This document shows, piece after piece, positions 54,413 through 62,352 of a DNA stretch of 64,000 nucleotides. The notes under the pieces are model-generated. The model was not told where the DNA came from. It was given only the letters and a program-made list of their open reading frames with translations, and did no database searches. A program made the translations under genes and the position numbers. This DNA comes from an uncultured Maribacter sp. (lineage in GTDB: Bacteria; Bacteroidota; Bacteroidia; Flavobacteriales; Flavobacteriaceae), in assembly GCF_947500405.1 (NCBI RefSeq), contig NZ_CANMRY010000006.1, positions 124,001-188,000 of the forward strand, in the 5' to 3' direction. Position 1 is the stretch's first letter. Each line of letters opens with the position of its first letter.

Positions 54413-57190
54413 TTAGAATTTGTAACGCAAACTTACATTCCATGTTCTTCCAAAACCAAACCAAACTTGGTTTCTTGTATCTATACCTTTATAAGTTGAC
54501 ACTGTCGTAGCTGGGTTTACTTCTGGCGCTATATCATCTGTATAAATACTAGAGCTACCTTCTGCAATATATTCAGTATCTAAAACATTATTTACATTAG
54601 CACTTAATCTAAGTGTTTGGTTTTCATGCAAATCAAACGTATATCCAGCACCTAAATCAAATAAATTATAACTAGGTAATTCTAAAGCCCCTCTGTTATC
54701 TTCTGATAAGAATTGAGCATCATTTGCCCACTCTCTTGTATCTAGTTGAAAAGAGAAATCAGCATATAAATCTGATGCATATCTCCAATCTAAATTAAGA
54801 TAAAATCTATCAGTTACATTATAATTTGCTCCTAATGTAGCTGTAGTTTGCGCAGCATCACCAACCTTAGCACCATCTACAAATAATGTTGCAGAATCTA
54901 CTAAATTTTGATTACTATCAAATACGCTTGCAGTAACATTATCTTTATACTCCCAGTTACCAACACTTAACATACCTTCTATCCTTAAGCCGTTAAGAGG
55001 GCGAGCAGTAAATTCTAATTCAACACCAGAATGCACTTGCTTAATCCCTGCAAATGTACCTGTACCATCATCTACCTGATCTGCTCCTCTAATAGTTTGT
55101 GAAAGAAAACGATTATCCCAAGTAGTGTTATATAAGTTTAAAGACACATCTAAAAATGATGATTTAAAACCATATCCTAATTCAAAAGAAGTAATTTGTT
55201 CGTTCTCTGCATCTTCATTAATATCATTAGCAAAATTAGGAAAAATAGCATCAAAGAAAGGCTGTCTTTCTATTCTCCCGGCATTAAAAAATACATTATG
55301 TTTTTCATCTATATTATAGTTTATACCACCTTTTAAATATCCTCCAACTTTATTTTCTTTATCACTTGTTACATTATTAACACTTGCGAAATAATCAATT
55401 CTCTTATACGATTGATTTGAAATACCTGCTTGTAAAACTGCTGACAAATGCTCGTCATCACTATACTCTACAATCCCATTAAAACCTGCCCATTTAACTT
55501 CACCTACATTATAATAGTTAATTTTACTATTTCCATTTAAACCTGTATCATTAAATGGTGACGCTTTTATAGTTTCTGTAATAATTTTACCATCTACTAA
55601 ATTTCTATCACCAGTACTCCAATAACCATCTAGGCCTAACAAATCATTTAATACTCTATAATGAAATCCTGTATATGTTCTTAAATCAATACCAGCTCCA
55701 AAAGTCCATTTATTAGATTCATACTTAAGATTAGATATTGCTCCATACCAGTTATGAGAATTTACAGAAGCTCTTCTTACAGCTGTATTTTCATTGATTG
55801 TATTGTTTGGAGAAATACTAGTATTAGTACCAATAATAGCTCCTGCATAATTAGAATTCCCTTCTGCATAAGGTAGCCCTGCTCTATTATTAGCAACAAC
55901 AGCATCAAAATCTATAGTACCATTATCATTTCTAAAAGGTAAATTACCATCCGCAATAGCTTCCGTTAAATCTTTTCTAAATGGATTAATACCAAAGTTT
56001 CTTCCTCTAGCACCAGTTCCTCCTCCACGTCCCCAAGAACCATATACAGATGTTGATAATGATAATTTTTCATTAATATTCCAATCCCAGTTTAAAGTCC
56101 CTATTGGTTTGTTATAAAAATTTCTTCTGAAATTATATTCTTTACCATCCTTAAGACCCCAATCAGCATTAAATTTTCTAAAATCATCACCTCCAAAATT
56201 TTGATAATCTCTTATAGATAACCTAGTTGTTCTTTGATTATGCCATTGTGCAGAACCTGTAAAAGTAAAATTAAAGGCATGTTGTTCTGATGGTTTATAA
56301 CCTAATGAAAATAAATACGTGTATCCTTCTCCTTCTGTACCATCTACGTAACCATCTCCTTGCCACCTTCCCAATAAGATACTAGATGCCCATCCTTTGT
56401 CATTAACACCTGTATCATAACCCGCAACTGTTTTTATATAACCGTCATTAGCAACTGAAGTTAATAACATACCTCCTTCATTTTTATCTGTAGATTTAGT
56501 AACTACAGTAATTGTACCTCCAACAGAGGGTACAGCCAATTTAGAAGCTCCTAAACCTCTTTGAATTTGAAGACCCGAAGAAATATCTGAAAGACCCTGC
56601 CAATTAGACCAAAAAACTCTACCATTCTCCATATCATTAACTGGCTGACCATTTATGATAACTGATGTGTTGACTTGTCCAAAACCTCTAACTCTTAAAG
56701 TTCCATCACCGTAACCACCACCTGTTTTAGTTGCATAAACTGAAGGTGTAGAATTTAAAATTTCAGGAAATTCTAAGTTTCCTAATTTTAATTGAATTTC
56801 TGAGCCTTTTATAGTAGACGCAGCTACTGGAGTTTTTCTTTCTTTTACTAAATCAATTACTCCTGTACCAACTACCACAACACCTTCTAACTCTTCTGCA
56901 TTTGGTTGTAATGTAATTGAACCTAAGCTTCCTTCTGATGTATAGGCTACTGTTTTGCTTATAAATCCTATATATGAAATTACTAAGCTTCCTGAACCTT
57001 CTGAAACATTTATTGAAAAGTTACCATCAAAATCAGTTACTGTTCCATTAGTTGTTCCTTTTACCATAACATTTGCGCCTGGTAATGGACTATTTGTTTC
57101 CCCGTCAATTACAGAACCCGTTATAGTTCCTTGTGAAAATGCAATAGCAGTAATTAAAAAAGCTGCTAGTGCGAAGTACATTTTTTTCAT
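54413..57190 (-). CDS. TonB-dependent receptor, orphan
   Basis: About 925 residues: signal peptide (MYFALAAFLITAIAFSQG), carboxypeptidase-regulatory-like domain (GSVIDGETNSPLPGANVMVKG, GTVTDFDGNFSI), SusC-like linker LEGVVVVGTGVIDLVKERKTPVAAS, plug with FPEILNSTPSVYATKTGGGYG and VNTSVIINGQPVNDMENGRVFW, and barrel ending WNVSLRYKF. ATG at 57190 gives the standard MKKMYFAL start; 57214 (MKITNIRK) is an alternative. No SusD or lipoprotein partner gene adjoins it. The GRVFWSNWQGL plug sequence places it near receptors annotated for iron or vitamin uptake, but the ligand is unknown. Confidence 0.92.
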   Translation of the reverse strand: MKKMYFALAAFLITAIAFSQGTITGSVIDGETNSPLPGANVMVKGTTNGTVTDFDGNFSINVSEGSGSLVISYIGFISKTVAYTSEGSLGSITLQPNAEELEGVVVVGTGVIDLVKERKTPVAASTIKGSEIQLKLGNLEFPEILNSTPSVYATKTGGGYGDGTLRVRGFGQVNTSVIINGQPVNDMENGRVFWSNWQGLSDISSGLQIQRGLGASKLAVPSVGGTITVVTKSTDKNEGGMLLTSVANDGYIKTVAGYDTGVNDKGWASSILLGRWQGDGYVDGTEGEGYTYLFSLGYKPSEQHAFNFTFTGSAQWHNQRTTRLSIRDYQNFGGDDFRKFNADWGLKDGKEYNFRRNFYNKPIGTLNWDWNINEKLSLSTSVYGSWGRGGGTGARGRNFGINPFRKDLTEAIADGNLPFRNDNGTIDFDAVVANNRAGLPYAEGNSNYAGAIIGTNTSISPNNTINENTAVRRASVNSHNWYGAISNLKYESNKWTFGAGIDLRTYTGFHYRVLNDLLGLDGYWSTGDRNLVDGKIITETIKASPFNDTGLNGNSKINYYNVGEVKWAGFNGIVEYSDDEHLSAVLQAGISNQSYKRIDYFASVNNVTSDKENKVGGYLKGGINYNIDEKHNVFFNAGRIERQPFFDAIFPNFANDINEDAENEQITSFELGYGFKSSFLDVSLNLYNTTWDNRFLSQTIRGADQVDDGTGTFAGIKQVHSGVELEFTARPLNGLRIEGMLSVGNWEYKDNVTASVFDSNQNLVDSATLFVDGAKVGDAAQTTATLGANYNVTDRFYLNLDWRYASDLYADFSFQLDTREWANDAQFLSEDNRGALELPSYNLFDLGAGYTFDLHENQTLRLSANVNNVLDTEYIAEGSSSIYTDDIAPEVNPATTVSTYKGIDTRNQVWFGFGRTWNVSLRYKF

Positions 57191-57302
57191 TTTTCTAATG
57201 TTTGTTATTTTCATTATTGTGCAAAAGTGTCGCATTTTTTTTAACAACACATTAAGACAATGTTAAATTAGTCAACCCAAATTTAACATACAATTAGCAA
57301 TA

Positions 57303-57338
57303 AAAAAGGCTTATAACCTTATAAGTTACAAGCCTTTA
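57303..57338 (-). terminator. Intrinsic terminator after pgi
   Basis: 12-bp stem with one G-U pair (AAGGCTTGTAAC with GTTATAAGCCTT on the minus strand) and six T. Confidence 0.75.
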
Positions 57339-57361
57339 TAGAATTTTACTAATAAAGAAAA

Positions 57362-58999
57362 TTATCTCTTAAATTTTTGAAGTAATTGTAATGTTGATGC
57401 ATCATGATTAGCAATTTCTGAACCATTAATATCTTTTAGAATGGTACCAGCTAATTGTTTTCCAAGTTCTACTCCCCATTGATCATAGCTGAAAATATTC
57501 CAGATTACGCCTTGTACAAATATTTTATGCTCATACATTGCTATAAGTGCTCCTAGAGACTTAGGAGTTAACTTATCTATTAATAGTGTGTTTGTTGGTT
57601 TATTACCTTCAAACACTTTAAATGGAGATAATTTCTCAATCTCTTCTTCTGATAGGTTTTTAGCTTTTAATTCTGAATCTACTTGTTCTTTCTTCTTTCC
57701 GTTCATTAAAGCCTCTGTCTGTGCAAAGAAATTAGCCATTAATTTATTATGGTGATCTGTTTCTCCATACAAAGACTCTTTAAACCCTATAAAATCTGCT
57801 GGAATTAGCTTAGTACCTTGGTGTATTAATTGAAAAAAGGCATGTTGCGAATTTGTTCCAGGCTCTCCCCAAATTATTGTTCCTGTTTGGTATTTAGTTG
57901 TTACTCCATTACGGTCTACACTTTTACCATTACTTTCCATTATACCTTGTTGTAAATAGGCAGAGAATCTACTTAAATACTGTGTATAAGGTATTATTGT
58001 TTCGGTTTCTGCACCATAAAAGTTATTATACCAAACACTAAGAAGTGCTAAAACTACCGGAATATTAGTGTTAAAGTCTTCTTCTTTAAAATGTTTATCC
58101 ATAGAGTTTGCCCCTTGTAATAAAGCATCAAAATTATCATAGCCTACAGCTAATGCTATTGACAAACCTACAGCACTCCAAAGAGAAAAACGGCCACCAA
58201 CCCAATCCCACATAGGAAAAACATTAGCACTAGATATTCCAAATTCAGCAATTTTTTCTGCATTTGTAGAAACGGCTGCAAAATGTTTTGCTATATCTTC
58301 TTGAGTAGCATGTTCTAAAAACCATTTTTTTATGGTTGTTGCATTACTCAATGTTTCTTGCGTTGTAAATGTTTTAGATACTATTACAAAAAGTGTTGTT
58401 TCTGGGTTTAAATCTCTTAACACTTCACGAACATGATCCCCATCTACATTACTAACAAAGTGTAATTTTAAATGGTTTTTGTAAAACTTTAGAGCTTCAG
58501 TTACCATTGCCGGTCCAAGATCCGAACCTCCAATACCAATATTTACAACATCTGTAAAAGATTTTCCTGTATACCCTTTTGCTTCCCCAGATATTATAGT
58601 CTTAGTAAATTCTTTAATATGCTCATTTACTTCATATACTTCTGGTATAATATTTTTTCCGTTTACTAAAACAGTATCTTCTTTTTTAGCTCTTAGCGCT
58701 GTATGTAACACTGCTCTACCTTCGGTTTCATTAATTACATCTCCCGTAAAGTATTTATTTATTGCATCTTTTAACTCTAATTCATTAGCCAATTCTACTA
58801 ATAAATCTATAGTTTCTTTAGAAATTCTATTCTTAGAAAAATCTACTAAAAAATCTTCCCAATTTAGAGTGAATTTTTCTGCTCTTTTAGGGTCTCTACT
58901 AAATAACTCTTTTAAAGTAGTTTCTTTTGTAGTACTAAAGTGCTCCTCTAATTTAGTCCAAGCTTTTGTTGTTGTTGGATTAGTGTTTTGTAGTGGCAT
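57362..58999 (-). CDS. pgi: Glucose-6-phosphate isomerase
   Basis: 545-residue glycolytic enzyme interconverting glucose-6-phosphate and fructose-6-phosphate. Motifs: [43 protein letters not shown], the catalytic Glu in [31 protein letters not shown] (catalytic His) and the C-terminal Lys in GVELGKQLA. It is the last gene of a tight minus-strand operon (4 bp after the M23 peptidase gene), with envelope genes upstream, and ends at a terminator. Confidence 0.98.
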   Translation of the reverse strand: MPLQNTNPTTTKAWTKLEEHFSTTKETTLKELFSRDPKRAEKFTLNWEDFLVDFSKNRISKETIDLLVELANELELKDAINKYFTGDVINETEGRAVLHTALRAKKEDTVLVNGKNIIPEVYEVNEHIKEFTKTIISGEAKGYTGKSFTDVVNIGIGGSDLGPAMVTEALKFYKNHLKLHFVSNVDGDHVREVLRDLNPETTLFVIVSKTFTTQETLSNATTIKKWFLEHATQEDIAKHFAAVSTNAEKIAEFGISSANVFPMWDWVGGRFSLWSAVGLSIALAVGYDNFDALLQGANSMDKHFKEEDFNTNIPVVLALLSVWYNNFYGAETETIIPYTQYLSRFSAYLQQGIMESNGKSVDRNGVTTKYQTGTIIWGEPGTNSQHAFFQLIHQGTKLIPADFIGFKESLYGETDHHNKLMANFFAQTEALMNGKKKEQVDSELKAKNLSEEEIEKLSPFKVFEGNKPTNTLLIDKLTPKSLGALIAMYEHKIFVQGVIWNIFSYDQWGVELGKQLAGTILKDINGSEIANHDASTLQLLQKFKR

Positions 59000-59003
59000 T
59001 GTT

Positions 59004-60272
59004 TTAATTAAGTGTTACTAGTTCTTCTTCTATTTTCTCTGGAAAATTAATACTATCTAATTGTTGTCTTTTAGGGTTTATGAAATTATAATAATCTTCC
59101 CTTAAAGATTCTGCTAAAGGTTCTGCTTGTGGTAATTTTTCTTTAAGTGGATCTACTTGTCTTCCATTTTTCCAAAAACGATAACATACATGAGGCCCTC
59201 CCGTATTTCCCGTCATACCAATCCATCCAATAACATCTCCTTGCCTTACAAACTCTCCCTTTTTAACATTTTGGTTTTTCATGTGTAAATATTGTGTAGA
59301 ATAAGTACCATTATGTCTTATTTTAACATATTTCCCATTACCCCCTCTTCTGGTAGATTCTGTAACAGTACCGTCTGCTGTAGCAATAATTGGTGTTCCA
59401 ATGGCTGCAGCATAATCTGTTCCTTTATGCGGTCTTAGTTTGTAACCGTAATATTTTATTCTTCTTTTTAAATTATACCTTGAAGATATACGACTAAATT
59501 TTACTGGAGCTCTTAAAAAGGTTCTTCTTAAGTTATTTGCATTTTCATCAAAATAATCTACAATGTTTTTTAAAGAGTCATTTTCATAAGCAAAAGCATA
59601 AATTGGTTTGCCATTATGTTCAAAAAAAGCGGATTCAATTGGCCCGGCTCCTGCATAAATAGAATCATTAATATACTTTTCTTTATATATTACTTTGAAT
59701 TTATCTCCTTTTTGAAGTCTAAAAAAGTCTATTGTCCACGCATAAACTTCTGATAAATTGTTTGTTACATTATAATCTATCCCTTGATCTAAAATGGCTT
59801 CAGACAAGGATGTTTCTATTACCCCAGAAGCTTCTCTTTCTATGTATTTTACTTCTTTTTTATCTTTATAAGCTATTATACTGTCTCTTAAATCTACTAC
59901 TGTATAATTTATAGCATCATTTTCGTAAATAAAAACTTGTGCTGTTTCCGTTGTATCTTTTGCTTTTAATATTACGTAAGGTTTTCCTACTCGTATTTTA
60001 CGAACATCAAAAGTGTCTTTATAATCTTCTGAAATTTTTGCGATTTTAGGATACTCTACATGGTTTTTAAGCATTAATTCTCCAAAGCTATCGCCATTTT
60101 TAACTGTGTCTTTATGTACTTTAAAATTATCTAAATTAAAGCCGTACTGTTTCGTAATTACCTTTTCTTCTTGCTTAGGTTTTTGTACCGCAACAGTAGT
60201 TTTTTTTATTTCATTGTTTTTACAAGCAGACAGTAAAACCAATGCTATTATTGTGCCCCAATATTTACGCAT
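59004..60272 (-). CDS. M23-family peptidoglycan endopeptidase lipoprotein
   Basis: 422 residues, lipoprotein signal with Cys17 in [10 protein letters not shown] long N-terminal region (about 40-250) with a LysM-like first part ([19 protein letters not shown]) precedes the LytM domain. Zinc and catalytic residues: His282 and Asp286 in [11 protein letters not shown], His330 in QYLHMKNQ, His361 in [10 protein letters not shown]. In most LytM enzymes the last motif is HxH, the second His being a zinc ligand; here it is Cys363. It would hydrolyse peptidoglycan cross-links in the periplasm, if active. It sits 2 bp after the dioxygenase-family gene and 4 bp before pgi. Confidence 0.9.
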   Translation of the reverse strand: MRKYWGTIIALVLLSACKNNEIKKTTVAVQKPKQEEKVITKQYGFNLDNFKVHKDTVKNGDSFGELMLKNHVEYPKIAKISEDYKDTFDVRKIRVGKPYVILKAKDTTETAQVFIYENDAINYTVVDLRDSIIAYKDKKEVKYIEREASGVIETSLSEAILDQGIDYNVTNNLSEVYAWTIDFFRLQKGDKFKVIYKEKYINDSIYAGAGPIESAFFEHNGKPIYAFAYENDSLKNIVDYFDENANNLRRTFLRAPVKFSRISSRYNLKRRIKYYGYKLRPHKGTDYAAAIGTPIIATADGTVTESTRRGGNGKYVKIRHNGTYSTQYLHMKNQNVKKGEFVRQGDVIGWIGMTGNTGGPHVCYRFWKNGRQVDPLKEKLPQAEPLAESLREDYYNFINPKRQQLDSINFPEKIEEELVTLN

Positions 60273-60274
60273 TA

Positions 60275-61243
60275 TTACTCTTTATTATTATCTGGATTAA
60301 AAATATGGTTTACCCATTCTCTTCCCCAATCTATTATTTCTTGTTCTGTATATATTTCTGGAAAAAATATTACTTTTTGAAAACTTGGTGGTAAATATTT
60401 TTTCCAATTTGTTCCTCCAGTTGCATCTATGGCTTCTTTCTCCTTATGTAAATACCTATGTGCAGATCCCATATGCATTAATGGCCAATTTACATTTGCA
60501 TTTAAATCTAACGTTTTTAACGCTTTAACCAGCTCGTTATTGTTTTGGTCTTCTTTAGAAAGCTGCAAGTATTTATCATATATAGTACTGTTATGAACTT
60601 GTTTTGCTATTCTTATTAAGCGTGGAGTATACCTGTACTCAAACTGTTTTAAGGTTAATGTCTTTTCTCCGGTTTCTTTGTCTATTGCTCCTTTTTTCCA
60701 ATATATAGATTCATACAATTCTTCTATAGTATTTTCTGAAGAAAAAAGCTCTCTTTGTGTATGATGTACTAAATTATGCATTGGAGTTGCATAAAGCTCT
60801 ATCATCCTATATTGTGCAGATTGAAAACCACTCGCTGGCAATAATGCCATTCTGTATTTTAAAAATTGCTCTCTTTCCATTCCTTTAATCATGATACTAA
60901 AGGATGATATTAAGGCTTTATAATAATTATTTATTCTATTAGCCTTATCAATAAAAAAAGAAACGCTTAGAGACTTATCGTCCACCAATTGTTTTTGTTC
61001 GTGTAGTATTAATTTAAAATATAATTCTGTAATCTGATGATACATTATAAAAATCTCTTCATCAGGGAAATATGTTTTGGGAACCTGTAAACTTAAAAGT
61101 GTATCTAAATGTATATAATCCCAATAAGTTAAATAACGTTGGTAAAGCAAACCATCTAAATAAGCGCTAAGATCTTGGCCAGAATCTTTATATTTTTCTT
61201 GTAATTTTTTTATTTGAGACTCTATCTGCTCGTTATTCTCCAT
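60275..61243 (-). CDS. Tryptophan 2,3-dioxygenase family protein
   Basis: 322 residues, haem-dependent dioxygenase fold. Family motifs: YHQITELYFKLILHEQ (haem-pocket His), the substrate-carboxylate site ALLPASGFQSAQYRMIELYATP, and the C-terminal heme-ligand region MHMGSAHRYLHKEKEAIDATGGTNWKKYLPP in parts (GTGG-like ATGGT). TDO opens the kynurenine pathway from tryptophan; no other kynurenine gene is visible. Its tight spacing (7 bp after DUF3108, 2 bp before the M23 gene) ties it to envelope genes instead, so the physiological substrate may need testing. Confidence 0.88.
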   Translation of the reverse strand: MENNEQIESQIKKLQEKYKDSGQDLSAYLDGLLYQRYLTYWDYIHLDTLLSLQVPKTYFPDEEIFIMYHQITELYFKLILHEQKQLVDDKSLSVSFFIDKANRINNYYKALISSFSIMIKGMEREQFLKYRMALLPASGFQSAQYRMIELYATPMHNLVHHTQRELFSSENTIEELYESIYWKKGAIDKETGEKTLTLKQFEYRYTPRLIRIAKQVHNSTIYDKYLQLSKEDQNNNELVKALKTLDLNANVNWPLMHMGSAHRYLHKEKEAIDATGGTNWKKYLPPSFQKVIFFPEIYTEQEIIDWGREWVNHIFNPDNNKE

Positions 61244-61250
61244 TATTAAG

Positions 61251-62030
61251 TTAGTCCATTATTATTTTAAACTGATGTTTAAGACCATTATACCCATCTA
61301 AATCTGCCTTTATAGAACCAACTGCTATGTCTGCTTTTATTCTTATTGGTATTCTATTATCATCATTGGACACCCAAAGAGATAAACTTTCTTGCTCTTT
61401 AAATATTCTTCCTGACTGTACTAAAGGTCTAAATTTTAGGCACTCTACCTTTCCGTATTTTGTCTTAACCACTTCTTTTCCAAGATACTTTAATTTAAAA
61501 TTAAAAACACCATCATCATCAAACAACATTTTTAATGTAATTGCTTCTCCTTTTACTAAATCTTGAACATTGTAATTGTTTCTAAGGTAATAAAAAGCAG
61601 ATATTAAATCTTGTATACTATCTTGAAGGTCAAAATTAAGCTTTTTCTTGTTCTTTTTATCGTTTAATAAAGCCTTATCTTTCTTATAATCAAAATTTAT
61701 CTCAACATCTTTCTTATAACCTCCTTCATTAATTTTGCGAACAAAACGGTATGGCTTTCCATCTTTTTTATCAAAATAGCTTTCATAGGTATCATCCACT
61801 TTAAAAAATACACTTGCAAAACCTGTAGTTTTTCCATGAGCTACAACATGGTATACTGGTTTATTATTTATAGTACTATTTTTAACTTGTAAGGTTGCGT
61901 AACTAGCATTTAAAAAACCATAGTGCATTCGAAATTTAAGCCACTCTCCTGATTTAAATGAAGATTTTTGATTTTGCGCGCTACTAAATAAACTTATGAA
62001 TAAGAAAAATAAGAATATAATTTTTTTCAT
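61251..62030 (-). CDS. DUF3108 exported protein
   Basis: 259 residues with a signal peptide (IIFLFFLFISLFSSAQ). The DUF3108 beta-rich fold is recognisable from GEWLKFRMHYGFLNASYATL, ...VDDTYESYFDKKDGKPYRFVRKI and the C-terminal LSLWVSNDDNRIPIRIKADIAVGSIKADLDGY. Its function is unknown; the fold resembles periplasmic lipoprotein carriers of the LolA/LolB type, which is only a resemblance. It is the first gene of the operon with the dioxygenase, M23 peptidase and pgi. A structured region with terminator lies about 100 nt upstream and may control it. Confidence 0.85.
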   Translation of the reverse strand: MKKIIFLFFLFISLFSSAQNQKSSFKSGEWLKFRMHYGFLNASYATLQVKNSTINNKPVYHVVAHGKTTGFASVFFKVDDTYESYFDKKDGKPYRFVRKINEGGYKKDVEINFDYKKDKALLNDKKNKKKLNFDLQDSIQDLISAFYYLRNNYNVQDLVKGEAITLKMLFDDDGVFNFKLKYLGKEVVKTKYGKVECLKFRPLVQSGRIFKEQESLSLWVSNDDNRIPIRIKADIAVGSIKADLDGYNGLKHQFKIIMD

Positions 62031-62129
62031 AACCTAATAGTTTTTTAAAACATTAAAATTACTAATTAGTAGTAATAAATGTGTGTTAGTAACAATTACT
62101 TAAACAAAATTTGTTCCAAAGTATTGTAT

Positions 62130-62160
62130 AAAAAAAGCCCAGTTTTAAAACTGGGCTTTT
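62130..62160 (-). terminator. Strong intrinsic terminator, minus-directed
   Basis: 28-bp perfect palindrome (62133-62146 with 62147-62160), core GCCCAG/CTGGGC, with seven T on the minus strand and only four on the plus strand. It lies more than 190 bp past the patatin-BamA stop, with a promoter-like box between. Confidence 0.85.
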
Positions 62161-62232
62161 CCTAAATAACCAACCAAACTTTAAATTATGAAAAACCAAT
62201 ACTTAAAGTTATAAGGGAACCACCCCTTATGT
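62130..62232 (-). ncRNA. Candidate small RNA or attenuator leader upstream of the DUF3108 operon
   Basis: On the minus strand, from a predicted start near 62232: hairpin ATAAGGG/CCCTTAT (62211-62230, 6-nt loop), then AACTTTAA (62203-62210) pairing with TTAAAGTT (62177-62184) across 18 nt, a TGGTTGGTT single-stranded stretch, then a strong terminator (62133-62160). The total is about 100 nt. A TAnnTTTG box and a palindrome precede it. It either ends as a small RNA or lets through to the DUF3108 gene, whose ATG is 100 nt further. No Rfam family could be checked. Confidence 0.5.
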
Positions 62233-62236
62233 TATA

Positions 62237-62244
62237 CAAATGTA
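62237..62244 (-). promoter_or_regulatory. Putative -7 box for the candidate RNA
   Basis: The minus strand reads TACATTTG (TAnnTTTG), with a CTTG about 22 nt upstream. Its upstream edge overlaps the palindrome at 62242-62255. Confidence 0.45.
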
Positions 62245-62255
62245 GTATATACTAC
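62242..62255. repeat. 14-bp perfect palindrome overlapping the candidate RNA promoter
   Basis: GTAGTATATACTAC is perfectly symmetric and overlaps the -7 box by three bases, the position expected for a repressor operator. The rest of the 322-bp gap, toward the patatin-BamA stop (62256-62352), is plain AT-rich sequence with nothing further recognised. Confidence 0.55.
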
Positions 62256-62352
62256 TTCTATAACAGCAAGCTTTAACTTACTTTAACTATTACATTAACA
62301 CTTATTGGTATTTAGCCTATTATTTTATATTTTTTTTAAGAAAAAAGGGTTG

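Noticed and set aside
62188-62214. Eight-codon plus-strand ORF MKNQYLKL as a leader peptide
   Set aside because: No plus-strand gene follows in the window, the terminator and promoter signals favour the minus strand, and the ORF falls within the stem-forming arms of the candidate RNA.
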